A program made the position numbers and the translations under genes. A DNA stretch of 11,053 nucleotides, taken from assembly GCA_964357925.1 (NCBI GenBank), contig CAYHMW010000027.1, forward strand, positions 1 through 11,053. Reading direction: 5' to 3'. Source of the DNA: CAYHMW01 sp964357925. Its GTDB lineage: Bacteria > Patescibacteriota > Microgenomatia > UBA8517. Shown here piece by piece: positions 1 to 5,045 of this stretch. Within the stretch, counting starts at the first letter, position 1, and every line of letters starts with the position of its first letter. The notes under the pieces were generated by a model. That model was not told where the DNA came from. It did not search any database and saw only the letters and a list, made by a program, of their open reading frames with translations.

Positions 1-971
1 CCACTAACCACAAGTCATCCCATGTTATTGCAACAACAACGGGTTCGGGCCTCCTTCAGTATTTCTACGGAATTCACCCTGCTCATAGTTAGATCACCTG
101 GTTTCGGGTCTGACACACTTTCCTTTGCGCTCTATTAAAACTTGGTTTCCCTACGCCTTCACCCCGCGTGGGGTTTAGACTAGAAAAGGATGTCAACTCG
201 TCGGTTCATTCTTCAATAGGCACGAGATTACTCACCCGCAGAGCGGGAAATTCCAATTTTCAATTTACAATTTTCAAAAAAATCTAAATGTTTAAAATTA
301 AAACATTAAAAATTCATTGAAAATTTAAAATTAATACTTGAAAATTCCTGTTCTACAGGCAAGCTCTCTCGGTTTGTCCGCAAACAGTTTCAGGTTCTAT
401 TTCACTGAGCGTCTCGCTCTTCTTTTCGCCTTTCCCTCGCGGTACTAGTTCACTATCGGTTATGAAGTATATTTAGCCTTGGAGGATGGTTCCCCCGGAT
501 TCCCACAGCGTATATGCGCCGTAGTACTCAGGTGCTCACTAGGCTGGTATCAAATTTCGTGTACACGACTTTCACGTTCTTTGGTCAACCATTCCAGGTT
601 GTTCTACTATTGTCTACCAATGCCATATCGCGAGTCCTACAACCTTCCGCAATGCTCCCGAAGGAGCAAAGCAAAATTTGGGCTCTTGCCATTTCGCTCA
701 CCGCTACTGAGGCAATCTCATTGATTTCTTTTCCTCTCCCTACTTAGATGTTTCAGTTTGGGAAGTTCCCTCCACACATCTTAATATCGATCCTAAAGGA
801 TCAAACTTGGGATGTGGGTCATCTCGCCTATAAGGCGGATGAGGTTCTCCTATTCGGATACCGCCGGATCATAGGATCTTGGCTCCTACCCGGCGCGTTT
901 CGCTCACCTTGTGCGTCCTTCATCGGTACTTCATACCAAGGCATCCACTGTCTGCGTTAGTTTTGACGCTC
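1..971 (-). rRNA. rrl: 23S ribosomal RNA, partial (5' quarter)
   Basis: Read on the minus strand, this is the 5' domain of 23S rRNA. The universally conserved 5' block GTGGATGCC lies at 948..940. Further landmarks are AAACATCTAAGTA, a CAGTAGCGG(T/C)GAGCGAA block, the CATCCTCCAAGGCTAAATA segment near 489..470, GAGGGAAAGGCGAAAAGAA and GATGACTTGTGG at the window edge. The gene continues beyond base 1, so only roughly E. coli positions 1-790 are present. The 5' end near 971 was set by counting back about 23 nt from GTGGATGCC as in E. coli, so it is accurate to only a few bases. It lies downstream of tRNA-Ala on the same strand, as in a standard operon, but 16S is about 10 kb away. An AT-rich insertion interrupts the helix 25 region (about 247..346). 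Plus-strand and minus-strand open frames inside this segment are chance. Confidence 0.97.
235..359 (-). repeat. AT-rich palindromic insertion in 23S helix 25
   Basis: Conserved 23S sequence is interrupted by about 100 nt of nearly pure A/T (about 247..346). The interruption lies between GAACCTGAAACTG on one side and the segment leading to TAATCTCGTGCC on the other. Nested inverted repeats are visible: 255..263 (AATTTTCAA) with 338..346 (TTGAAAATT), CAATTTTCAA at 268..277 with TTGAAAATT at 317..325, and AATGTTT 287..293 with AAACATT 301..307. Two small GC hairpins flank it: CCCGC/GCGGG (235..247) and CCTGT/ACAGG (347..359). Helix 25 is a known site of intervening sequences in bacterial 23S genes. 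The CAATTTTCAA units resemble AT-rich simple repeats I associate with CPR genomes, which is recollection and not a search. Whether the insert is excised or retained is not visible. Confidence 0.75.
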
Positions 972-1015
972 GACCTTTCCTTTCAGCTGTCAAGGAACAA
1001 ATCATTCCTTTCAAT

Positions 1016-1054
1016 TGAGGAAAAATGTCTAAAGATTCTAAACACCTTTCCTCA
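1016..1054 (-). other. Hairpin in tRNA-Ala/23S spacer
   Basis: TGAGGAAA (1016..1023) pairs perfectly with TTTCCTCA (1047..1054), with further partial pairing inside. It lies 45-85 nt upstream of the 23S 5' end in transcription order. It is probably part of precursor rRNA folding or processing. The loop side is not followed by a clear U tract, so a terminator is unlikely. Confidence 0.45.
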
Positions 1055-1073
1055 GTCGAAATTGGGCTTGTCC

Positions 1074-1091
1074 CGCCGTTCGTGAACGGCG
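1074..1091 (-). other. GC-rich hairpin just after tRNA-Ala
   Basis: CGCCGTTC (1074..1081) and GAACGGCG (1084..1091) form a perfect 8-base inverted repeat 5 nt past the tRNA-Ala discriminator base. It is most likely a processing signal between tRNA-Ala and pre-23S RNA. There is no U tract. Confidence 0.45.
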
Positions 1092-1095
1092 TGGG

Positions 1096-1169
1096 TGGAC
1101 CTGACCGGATTCGAACCGGTGACCTCATCATTGCAAATGATGCGCTCTAACCAACTGAGCCACAGGCCC
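1096..1169 (-). tRNA. tRNA-Ala (anticodon UGC)
   Basis: On the minus strand the cloverleaf is complete. The acceptor GGGCCTG pairs with CAGGTCC, including the G3-U70 wobble that identifies alanine tRNAs. The anticodon loop TTTGCAA gives anticodon UGC, and the T arm is ACCGG-TTCGAAT-CCGGT. The discriminator is A (1096) and CCA is not encoded, since CCC follows. It stands directly upstream of 23S in the operon direction, the usual position of tRNA-Ala in 16S-23S spacers. The stop codon of a small ORF on the same strand ends only 4 nt before its 5' end. Confidence 0.97.
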
Positions 1170-1173
1170 TTAA

Positions 1174-1368
1174 TTATTTACCTGCCTTCTCAATCGCTGC
1201 AATCTCCCGGTCCAGGCTTGCAACCATTGATCTGAGAACCATCACCTCGCTGTGCCGCAACTCGCTGGCCGCACTTTCGTGCACCACTCCACGATAACCC
1301 TTCATTTTTTGGGCAAGTTTTTCTCTATATTTTTCTCGCTCGTTTTTAAGTGCAATTAATTTCTCCAT
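1174..1368 (-). CDS. Small coiled-coil protein, unknown function (64 aa)
   Basis: The frame begins MEKLIALKNEREKYREKL and ends IAAIEKAGK. It is rich in Lys, Arg and Glu with spaced Leu/Ile/Met, as expected for a short helical hairpin or coiled coil. There is no signal peptide or membrane segment and I do not recognise a family. I chose the ATG at 1368; a TTG at 1374 would add two residues. No Shine-Dalgarno is visible, because the sequence just upstream is the U tract of an intrinsic terminator (1373..1394). The frame sits between that terminator and tRNA-Ala, with the stop 4 nt before the tRNA, so any mRNA would also carry tRNA-Ala and 23S. Amino-acid composition looks protein-like, but the lack of ribosome binding site and the terminator leave real doubt. 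It may need readthrough or an internal promoter. Confidence 0.45.
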   Translation of the reverse strand: MEKLIALKNEREKYREKLAQKMKGYRGVVHESAASELRHSEVMVLRSMVASLDREIAAIEKAGK

Positions 1369-1372
1369 CCAC

Positions 1373-1394
1373 AAAAAAATCCGGCAGAGCCGGA
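1373..1394 (-). terminator. Rho-independent terminator (minus strand)
   Basis: In minus orientation: TCCGGC, loop TCT, GCCGGA, followed immediately by seven T (1379..1373). This is a textbook intrinsic terminator. It lies about 110 nt downstream of a minus-strand promoter (1500..1528), with no minus-strand gene between them, and just ahead of the small ORF, tRNA-Ala and 23S. Confidence 0.85.
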
Positions 1395-1499
1395 AAAAAT
1401 TCTAAAGATTACTTTACTTGCAGCCTAGAAGCCGCCTTGAACAGTTTTGTATAAAGTATTTATTCTCATTAAGTTTTTCCGAACTCAAATGTAAACGCA

Positions 1500-1528
1500 A
1501 GTATACATTCCAAAAATGCTCTTTGCAA
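1500..1528 (-). promoter_or_regulatory. Minus-strand sigma70-type promoter
   Basis: On the minus strand TTGCAA (1528..1523) is followed after exactly 17 bp by TATACT (1505..1500). The expected start is near 1493. It is divergent from the promoter of the membrane protein gene. It would transcribe about 120 nt into the terminator at 1373..1394 or, with readthrough, the small ORF, tRNA-Ala and 23S. It is the best visible candidate for driving the 23S transcript now that 16S is remote. Confidence 0.6.
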
Positions 1529-1551
1529 CTACCTCAAATTAGATAAATACA

Positions 1552-1580
1552 TTGACACTATAGGCCAATAGAAGTATACT
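1552..1580 (+). promoter_or_regulatory. Promoter of the membrane protein gene
   Basis: TTGACA (1552..1557), a 17-bp spacer and TATACT (1575..1580) match the sigma70 consensus at 11 of 12 positions. The start is expected near 1587, giving a 5' UTR of about 35 nt. The strong ribosome binding site AAGGAGGT (1609..1616) precedes the ATG by 5 nt. Confidence 0.85.
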
Positions 1581-1621
1581 ACAAACACTTAAGGTCATCG
1601 TACATTAAAAGGAGGTCAAAA

Positions 1622-2458
1622 ATGCTTTTACCCACAATCACCGTCGTTGCATTTGCCCTGTTGACGCTTTTAGCGCTGATTGGGCTCTTCAATTCCAAGA
1701 AGGTGATAAAGTCGATGGGCCATTACCTATTGGAGCTGGCAATATTCGAATTAAAGCTCGCGATCACACTCGTGGCATCTATATGGTCAATGATTTCAAC
1801 CATCTGGATCGGAGCAATTCTAGCCTTACCACGATTTGATCCTATCGCAAATGCCTTCGATGACCAGGTGTGGGCAGTTTTACTACCCATATTGACCACT
1901 TGGGGCTGGCTTTCCTTCCCTGATTACTTTTTCCAAGCCGGAAAAGAGTCCCGGCTGATTAAAAGTAAAAAGTTTAGGATGATGACTTGGATGATTCTGG
2001 GGTCACTCCTTGTAACCAAGTTCCGCTACAGTGCGGCCATCCAATACCAGCTTTTCTTGCTGGTCTCGCTAGTGTTACTAGACGCCTACGTGATCGCACT
2101 ACTAGTCCACACCTCACGCACACGGCTGGCAGACAGCTGGATCGCAGAGGTCTACGAGGAATCCTGGCTGTTTCGGGCGATAGTCCGCTCGGCCTTGATC
2201 ACCCTCATTGTGATCATCACGATCCTTTTAATAAGTTCAGGGCTAATCCCAACTGACGCTCTGATGGCGATGGGGATAGCTCTATTGATCGGAGCCGCTA
2301 CGGCGGTAACGCTCTGGAGCATCCATAGCGGGGCTAAGCTCCTCTATTGGAGCTTCGAACAAGTCTCAGCCCGAAAACGGCCTTGGGCTAAGTTTTTAAC
2401 CGGTTTTTTATTTCTGGACTTAGGGATCGGTAGCATCATCATTATACTAATCACCTAA
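1622..2458 (+). CDS. Polytopic membrane protein of unknown function (278 aa)
   Basis: The protein is strongly hydrophobic, with about seven to eight candidate membrane segments: near residues 3-23, 45-69, 84-105, 121-133 (short), 140-163, 189-208, 213-235 and 257-277. Short basic loops (SKKVIK at 25-30, RLIKSKKFR at 111-119, RKRPWAK at 251-257) would favour the cytoplasmic side. I see no catalytic or transporter signature and cannot name a family. The start is secure: consensus promoter at 1552..1580 and a perfect Shine-Dalgarno AAGGAGGT 5 nt before the ATG. It stands alone, with its own terminator at 2470..2506. It diverges from a minus-strand promoter that points toward tRNA-Ala and 23S. 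The sequence itself says only that it is an inner-membrane protein. Confidence 0.88.
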   Translation: MLLPTITVVAFALLTLLALIGLFNSKKVIKSMGHYLLELAIFELKLAITLVASIWSMISTIWIGAILALPRFDPIANAFDDQVWAVLLPILTTWGWLSFPDYFFQAGKESRLIKSKKFRMMTWMILGSLLVTKFRYSAAIQYQLFLLVSLVLLDAYVIALLVHTSRTRLADSWIAEVYEESWLFRAIVRSALITLIVIITILLISSGLIPTDALMAMGIALLIGAATAVTLWSIHSGAKLLYWSFEQVSARKRPWAKFLTGFLFLDLGIGSIIIILIT

Positions 2459-2469
2459 TCCATACTCTC

Positions 2470-2506
2470 ACCCCACCTAGCTCAAATGAGTACAGTGGGG
2501 TTTTTT
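2470..2506 (+). terminator. Rho-independent terminator after membrane protein gene
   Basis: ACCCCAC (2470..2476) pairs with GTGGGGT (2495..2501). A small inner hairpin CTC/GAG lies at 2481..2490. The stem is followed by TTTTTT (2501..2506). It lies 11 nt after the stop codon of the preceding gene. Confidence 0.85.
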
Positions 2507-2523
2507 GATGCTCACAACCAAAA

Positions 2524-2552
2524 TTGACAAGCAGTCATTCCTTCGTTAACCT
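2524..2552 (+). promoter_or_regulatory. Probable promoter of the 73-aa gene
   Basis: A perfect -35 TTGACA (2524..2529) is followed at 17 bp by TAACCT (2547..2552), a weaker -10. A TATAAG at 2552..2557 lies too far away (22 bp) for normal use with this -35. Confidence 0.5.
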
Positions 2553-2591
2553 ATAAGTCTCACAGTACTTTTTTAGTTTTAAGGAGTAAGA

Positions 2592-2813
2592 ATGAATAAA
2601 CTCCAACAGCTTTATGTAGATCTTTATGGGCCTGACGCCCTCGAATGGGCCAGGGACAAAACCCAAAACAAGGAGGATGCTCTCAACAAGTATCTTCTAA
2701 TTGAACTCAGCGAAGCTGCTGTAGAAGACTCTCGTGTAAAATCTGAACTCGCCTTCGCACTAAGCGGAGATGAATTGCCAGACAACGACACTAAACCCAT
2801 CTATTCAATCTGA
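2592..2813 (+). CDS. Small acidic protein, unknown function (73 aa)
   Basis: A 73-residue soluble protein starting MNKLQQLYVDLYGPDALEW. It is predicted largely helical and acidic, with the C-terminal stretch GDELPDNDTK probably disordered. There are no cysteines, signal peptide or membrane segment, and I do not recognise a family. The start is supported by AAGGAG (2581..2586) 5 nt before the ATG and by a TTGACA-type promoter upstream. The stop is TGA, which argues against recoding of TGA in this organism. It is followed by a strong hairpin at 2832..2854. It looks like a monocistronic unit between two other independently promoted units. The defined ribosome binding site and protein-like composition make it likely real despite its size. 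Confidence 0.78.
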   Translation: MNKLQQLYVDLYGPDALEWARDKTQNKEDALNKYLLIELSEAAVEDSRVKSELAFALSGDELPDNDTKPIYSI

Positions 2814-2831
2814 GGCTAGCTCATCTCAACC

Positions 2832-2854
2832 GAGGCTGGCCAAAAGCCAGCCTC
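2832..2854 (+). terminator. Hairpin after the 73-aa gene, probable terminator
   Basis: GAGGCTGGC (2832..2840) and GCCAGCCTC (2846..2854) form a perfect 9-bp stem with loop CAAAA. Only a weak U-containing tail (ATCTACATTCTAT) follows. The position after the stop and before the next promoter supports termination. The shape resembles the hairpin at 9272..9300, which has a similar loop. Confidence 0.6.
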
Positions 2855-2877
2855 ATCTACATTCTATCCCATAATAC

Positions 2878-2906
2878 TTGACAGCTAGCACCCCCTCTGC
2901 TATAAT
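2878..2906 (+). promoter_or_regulatory. Perfect consensus promoter upstream of a non-coding stretch
   Basis: TTGACA (2878..2883), 17-bp spacer, TATAAT (2901..2906). All 12 hexamer positions match sigma70 consensus, and the spacer ends TGC to make the extended -10 TGCTATAAT. It is the strongest promoter in the window. The nearest well-supported start codon is 640 nt downstream and has its own promoter, so the product is probably an RNA. Confidence 0.9.
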
Positions 2907-2912
2907 GCCAAC

Positions 2913-3180
2913 ATAATTGAATTTCTTACCTCGAGCTTGTTCACTTCAAACCTACCCCAGTCAACCGAGCTGAGTTCAAAGTAAGTAATTTAATTAGCAC
3001 ATTTCACGCGAGTTTCACACGCCAGTTAGCCTCAAAATAATGGCTGCCATGAGCACCGGTAAACCGGAATTCACAGTAGCCATTATTGAAAAAAAATCGC
3101 GTCTCACACCCCCGTACTCATCCACGGATACTGAAAGCCACAATTTAAGAAAAAACAAACTCATTTAATTCAGTTTTTCT
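2913..3180 (+). ncRNA. Candidate structured non-coding RNA, unknown family
   Basis: The transcript expected from the promoter at 2878..2906 begins almost exactly at the base of a long hairpin. In it 2915..2929 pairs with 2981..2995 (14 of 15 positions, one G-U), continued by CTC-AGCT (2930..2937, one bulge) with AGCTGAG (2968..2974). A second hairpin has the perfect 10-bp stem AATAATGGCT (3036..3045)/AGCCATTATT (3078..3087) and an inner CCGG-TAAA-CCGG (3056..3067). A weaker CCGT/ACGG stem follows at 3112..3127, and a U-rich stretch lies near 3172..3180. The 3' end is uncertain. I see no hallmark of tmRNA, RNase P RNA, SRP RNA or 5S rRNA. The shape (long 5' hairpin from +1) would not exclude a 6S-like RNA. 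A small ORF (3040..3168) lies inside, so a leader mRNA is the alternative. Confidence 0.55.
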
Positions 3181-3261
3181 CTAGAAATTTGGTAAATCTT
3201 CAAAGATCTTAATTTTCAGTTTCCTTGGATGCGTATGGTGACCTCAACTTAGCCTCAAAAT
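3026..3261 (+). repeat. 13-nt direct repeat pair (TTAGCCTCAAAAT)
   Basis: TTAGCCTCAAAAT occurs at 3026..3038 and again at 3249..3261. The first copy lies at the foot of the 3036..3087 hairpin. The second lies 5 nt upstream of the -35 of the next promoter. An exact 13-mer twice in 240 bases of spacer is unlikely by chance, but its role is unknown. It may mark a duplicated regulatory segment. Confidence 0.4.
3040..3168 (+). CDS. Possible micro-ORF inside the structured RNA (42 aa)
   Basis: An ATG at 3040 opens a 42-codon frame ending TAA. It begins MAAMSTGKPEFTVAIIEKK and ends basic and polar (NLRKNKLI). Codon content is plausible for a real peptide. The ATG lies within the 5' arm of the 10-bp hairpin 3036..3087, and no Shine-Dalgarno precedes it. 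A second ATG is at 3049. If translated, initiation would be masked by the hairpin unless it is opened. It could equally be a chance frame in a non-coding RNA. No known family is recognised. Confidence 0.2.
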   Translation: MAAMSTGKPEFTVAIIEKKSRLTPPYSSTDTESHNLRKNKLI

Positions 3262-3266
3262 CCCCA

Positions 3267-3294
3267 TTGACCTATAGTTCCAAAGTGCTATAAT
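3267..3294 (+). promoter_or_regulatory. Promoter of the first secreted-protein gene
   Basis: TTGACC (3267..3272), 16-bp spacer ending TGC, TATAAT (3289..3294). This is a near-consensus promoter with an extended -10. Transcription should start near 3300, giving a 5' leader of about 240 nt before the ATG at 3541. The block TTGACC-W-ATAGT and the -10 flank AATATAG recur at the promoter of the second secreted-protein gene. Confidence 0.8.
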
Positions 3295-3299
3295 ATAGG

Positions 3300-3530
3300 T
3301 TATCAGTTGATCTTAGATCAAGCACATGTGAGCTCAAATCATATGTCCCTGATCTGAGACCAAACAGCCTCAGACTTTTCAAATTTCGAACCTTAACATT
3401 GTGAGTGAAAGAAAAACTTGTAAGGTCTACAGGTCACAAGGGCGCTGAGCGTTATCAGCCTCCTTTTGACCTGTACGACAATGTGCCCGGCAGGTCTAAT
3501 TTCGATTAGCCCGTACCCGGGCACAAATAA
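3300..3530 (+). promoter_or_regulatory. Long structured leader RNA of the secreted-protein gene
   Basis: Four tandem hairpins fill the leader. H1: 3311..3320 with 3350..3359 (10 bp, one G-U) continued by 3324..3331 with 3339..3346 (8 bp), 7-nt loop. H2: 3390..3398 with 3419..3426 (one bulge). H3: 3428..3436 with 3467..3475 (9 bp perfect), then AAGGG/TCCTT and GCTGA/TCAGC, 6-nt loop. H4: TGTGCCCGG (3482..3490) with CCGGGCACA (3517..3525), capped inside by CTAAT-TTCG-ATTAG with a UUCG tetraloop. The ribosome binding site AAGGAG (3529..3534) begins 4 nt after H4. An alternative stem, TCTGAG (3353..3358) with CTCAGA (3369..3374), would break H1. The leader is clearly structured and probably regulatory or mRNA-stabilising. 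I cannot assign it to a known riboswitch class. Confidence 0.7.
3353..3380 (+). terminator. Possible attenuator hairpin competing with H1
   Basis: TCTGAG (3353..3358) pairs with CTCAGA (3369..3374), with an inner C-G possible, followed by CTTTTC. The 5' arm is also the 3' arm of hairpin H1, so the two cannot form together. The short U tract makes it a weak terminator at best. Confidence 0.35.
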
Positions 3531-3540
3531 GGAGATTCAA

Positions 3541-4770
3541 ATGAATACAAAGTTTTTCGCTATAATTGCAGTTTTCGTCACAATGGCCGCGATCTTCGTG
3601 ATCGACAGGCCAGACACGGCATATGCCGGTGGCCCCGACAACAACCCTCTTCCCGCCCACAATGGCGGCGAAGGTAGCGTCGATCCCTGCGTCGCAGCAG
3701 GAACCTGTGGTCAAGGTGACCATGGGCAGGGCAACCCGTCCTGCAACGCCCACGCCAGCGTCAATGGCGAACCTGATCCATGTGGCGGAGCACCGGCTCC
3801 CACCGAGACCCCTGCCCCCACAGTTGTTGCAACTGAGGAGCCAGTAGTCACAACAGTGACTGCAACTGCCACACCCGTGGCTACCGAAACTTCAGAGGCC
3901 CAAGCGACTCAAATTCCAGAAACTGGAACAGAGGTCAATGGAACCGAAGAAGTTTCAACTGCAGCAGTTGCAGCTGAAGCCAACGGTAGCGGTACCCCGG
4001 TGCCAACCCAGGAAATTTGTACACTGTTCCTGGGTGTGGATAACGCCACACGGAAAATCGTCCGCGTCGCCAGCAACAAAACGGTCACACTGACCGAAGA
4101 GTTGCCCGGAAAATACGAACAACCTGCAGTCCTAGATTGTAAGAAGTTCGTATTCATGGATGCCGACGACAAGGTGTTCGCCGATACCTTTGGCAACACG
4201 GATGCAATCGTAGTCGTCAATGCCGACGGCACCCAGCTGATTGGCACATTGATCGCCAGCAATGGCGAATCGCTTTTTGCGATTGTCACGCTCGACGGCA
4301 ACGTCGAAGTCCGCGACATCAACATGGCAACAGGGAAGCCCAGCTTCCAGCCATGGGTCATCGACACCGACAGTCCCGACGCCATCGCCTACTGCGGCCA
4401 GACCGTCGCCATCATCGAAGGTGGCTTTGTCAAAACCGCAGCCCATAACGGGCTAGGCGAGATCAAAAACTGGAACGTGGCAGCGGATGCCACCCGAGGA
4501 ATCAATTTCGATTCAAGCTGCTCCCGCCTGCTCTACGAGCTGGACGGGCAGACATACGAGTTGACCCTGGCGACAGGCGTTGCCATCCCCGTCAACGAAG
4601 ACGGGCTGTTTGTCGAAGTGGATCCTCACGGGTCCACCAAGGCCTATGCCAGCAACGGCGAAGCCATTCTGGCAGCCGAATTCTACGGTGACAGCGTTGT
4701 CACCCATAGCGAGGTATTCGCCGACCTGGAGCTCGACCCCAACTATTTCGACTGGTGGAAACCCCGCTAG
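3541..4770 (+). CDS. Secreted protein: Cys-rich N-terminus, Pro/Thr linker, putative beta-propeller (409 aa)
   Basis: It starts with a clear signal peptide: MNTKFF, a hydrophobic core at residues 7-21 and a likely signal-peptidase site after AYA (29). Residues 30-82 are Gly/Asn-rich with four cysteines (50, 56, 68, 81). Residues 84-157 form a Pro/Thr/Ala/Val-rich linker of the TPAPT, TATATP type, as in extended cell-surface stalks. Residues 158-409 hold repeated strand patterns with D-x-x-x-(K/R) turns, such as LDCKKFVFMDADD and FDSSCSRLLYEL, resembling PD40/TolB-like propeller blades. The chain ends DPNYFDWWKPR. The ATG at 3541 is chosen over an in-frame ATG at 3466. It has AAGGAG at the right distance and exposes the signal peptide, while 3466 lies inside leader hairpin H3. 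The coding sequence looks more GC-rich than its neighbours by eye. The ligand or enzymatic role is unknown. Confidence 0.85.
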   Translation: MNTKFFAIIAVFVTMAAIFVIDRPDTAYAGGPDNNPLPAHNGGEGSVDPCVAAGTCGQGDHGQGNPSCNAHASVNGEPDPCGGAPAPTETPAPTVVATEEPVVTTVTATATPVATETSEAQATQIPETGTEVNGTEEVSTAAVAAEANGSGTPVPTQEICTLFLGVDNATRKIVRVASNKTVTLTEELPGKYEQPAVLDCKKFVFMDADDKVFADTFGNTDAIVVVNADGTQLIGTLIASNGESLFAIVTLDGNVEVRDINMATGKPSFQPWVIDTDSPDAIAYCGQTVAIIEGGFVKTAAHNGLGEIKNWNVAADATRGINFDSSCSRLLYELDGQTYELTLATGVAIPVNEDGLFVEVDPHGSTKAYASNGEAILAAEFYGDSVVTHSEVFADLELDPNYFDWWKPR

Positions 4771-4803
4771 TCAAAAATCACTCACAATTAAATATTTTCA
4801 CTT

Positions 4804-4828
4804 AAACCCCGGCATGTCCGGGGTTTTT
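4804..4828 (+). terminator. Rho-independent terminator after first secreted-protein gene
   Basis: AAACCCCGG (4804..4812), loop CATGT, CCGGGGTTT (4818..4826), T tract to 4828. It is a perfect strong stem 34 nt after the stop codon. Confidence 0.93.
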
Positions 4829-4876
4829 ATTTGGCCAAAAAACCTTATGGACCATCTCTCTACTTCCCTACTAACT

Positions 4877-4904
4877 TTTACAATTTGACCAATAGTGTTA
4901 CAAT
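4877..4904 (+). promoter_or_regulatory. Promoter of the second secreted-protein gene
   Basis: TTTACA (4877..4882), 16-bp spacer, TACAAT (4899..4904), with TGT before the -10 (extended -10 TGTTACAAT). A TTGACC at 4885..4890 lies only 8 bp from the -10 and cannot be its -35. It aligns, however, with the TTGACC-W-ATAGT of the 3267 promoter, as if 8 bp had been lost. The start is expected near 4911. Confidence 0.6.
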
Positions 4905-4909
4905 ATAGA

Positions 4910-5045
4910 GGCTGTTAGTCAAAATCTAATAGCCTATAGCACCTGGTTACCAGTTGTAGCTATAAGTTCACCCCACAACATGTGGGGATTACTTGTGTAA
5001 CAACATAAGAACGTTAACAACCCACGAATATGCCCTCATGGGGCA
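4910..5045 (+). promoter_or_regulatory. Structured leader RNA of the second secreted-protein gene
   Basis: The leader of about 147 nt contains consecutive hairpins. GGCTGTTAG (4910..4918) pairs with CTAATAGCC (4926..4934; one G-U, 7-nt loop) right at the transcription start. TATAGC (4935..4940) pairs with GCTATA (4959..4964), enclosing CTGG-TTA-CCAG. CCCCACA (4971..4977) pairs with TGTGGGG (4981..4987). CTTGTG (4992..4997) pairs with CATAAG (5004..5009). TGCCC (5031..5035) pairs with GGGCA (5041..5045), directly abutting the ribosome binding site AAGGAG (5046..5051). The organisation resembles the leader at 3300..3530: hairpin at +1 and hairpin against the Shine-Dalgarno. The stems differ in sequence. 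A regulatory role is inferred. Confidence 0.6.

Noticed and set aside
247..346. AT-rich repeats as a CRISPR array
   Set aside because: Units are short, palindromic, without unique spacers of constant length, and sit inside 23S rRNA.
479..1131. Several open frames of 62-81 aa on both strands in 479..1131
   Set aside because: They lie inside conserved 23S rRNA sequence and the tRNA-Ala spacer; no ribosome binding sites and no protein-like composition.
1425..1469. Minus-strand leader peptide MRINTLYKTVQGGF before the terminator at 1373..1394
   Set aside because: No Shine-Dalgarno and no run of a single regulatory codon; too short to separate from chance.
2913..3180. Assignment of the structured RNA to tmRNA, RNase P RNA, SRP RNA or 5S rRNA
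   Set aside because: None of the conserved core motifs of these RNAs could be found; a 6S-like identity cannot be shown or excluded by eye.
3466..3540. Longer start (ATG 3466) for the first secreted protein
   Set aside because: It would add 25 residues before the signal peptide, has no Shine-Dalgarno and lies in the 3' arm of leader hairpin 3428..3475; ATG 3541 has AAGGAG and a proper signal peptide.
3909..4446. Minus-strand frames of 158 and 104 aa
   Set aside because: Antisense shadows of the secreted-protein gene; low-complexity or composition-driven translations without start signals.
4885..4904. TTGACC (4885) as the -35 of the second secreted-protein promoter
   Set aside because: Only 8 bp from the TACAAT -10, impossible for sigma70; TTTACA at 4877 with 16 bp fits better.
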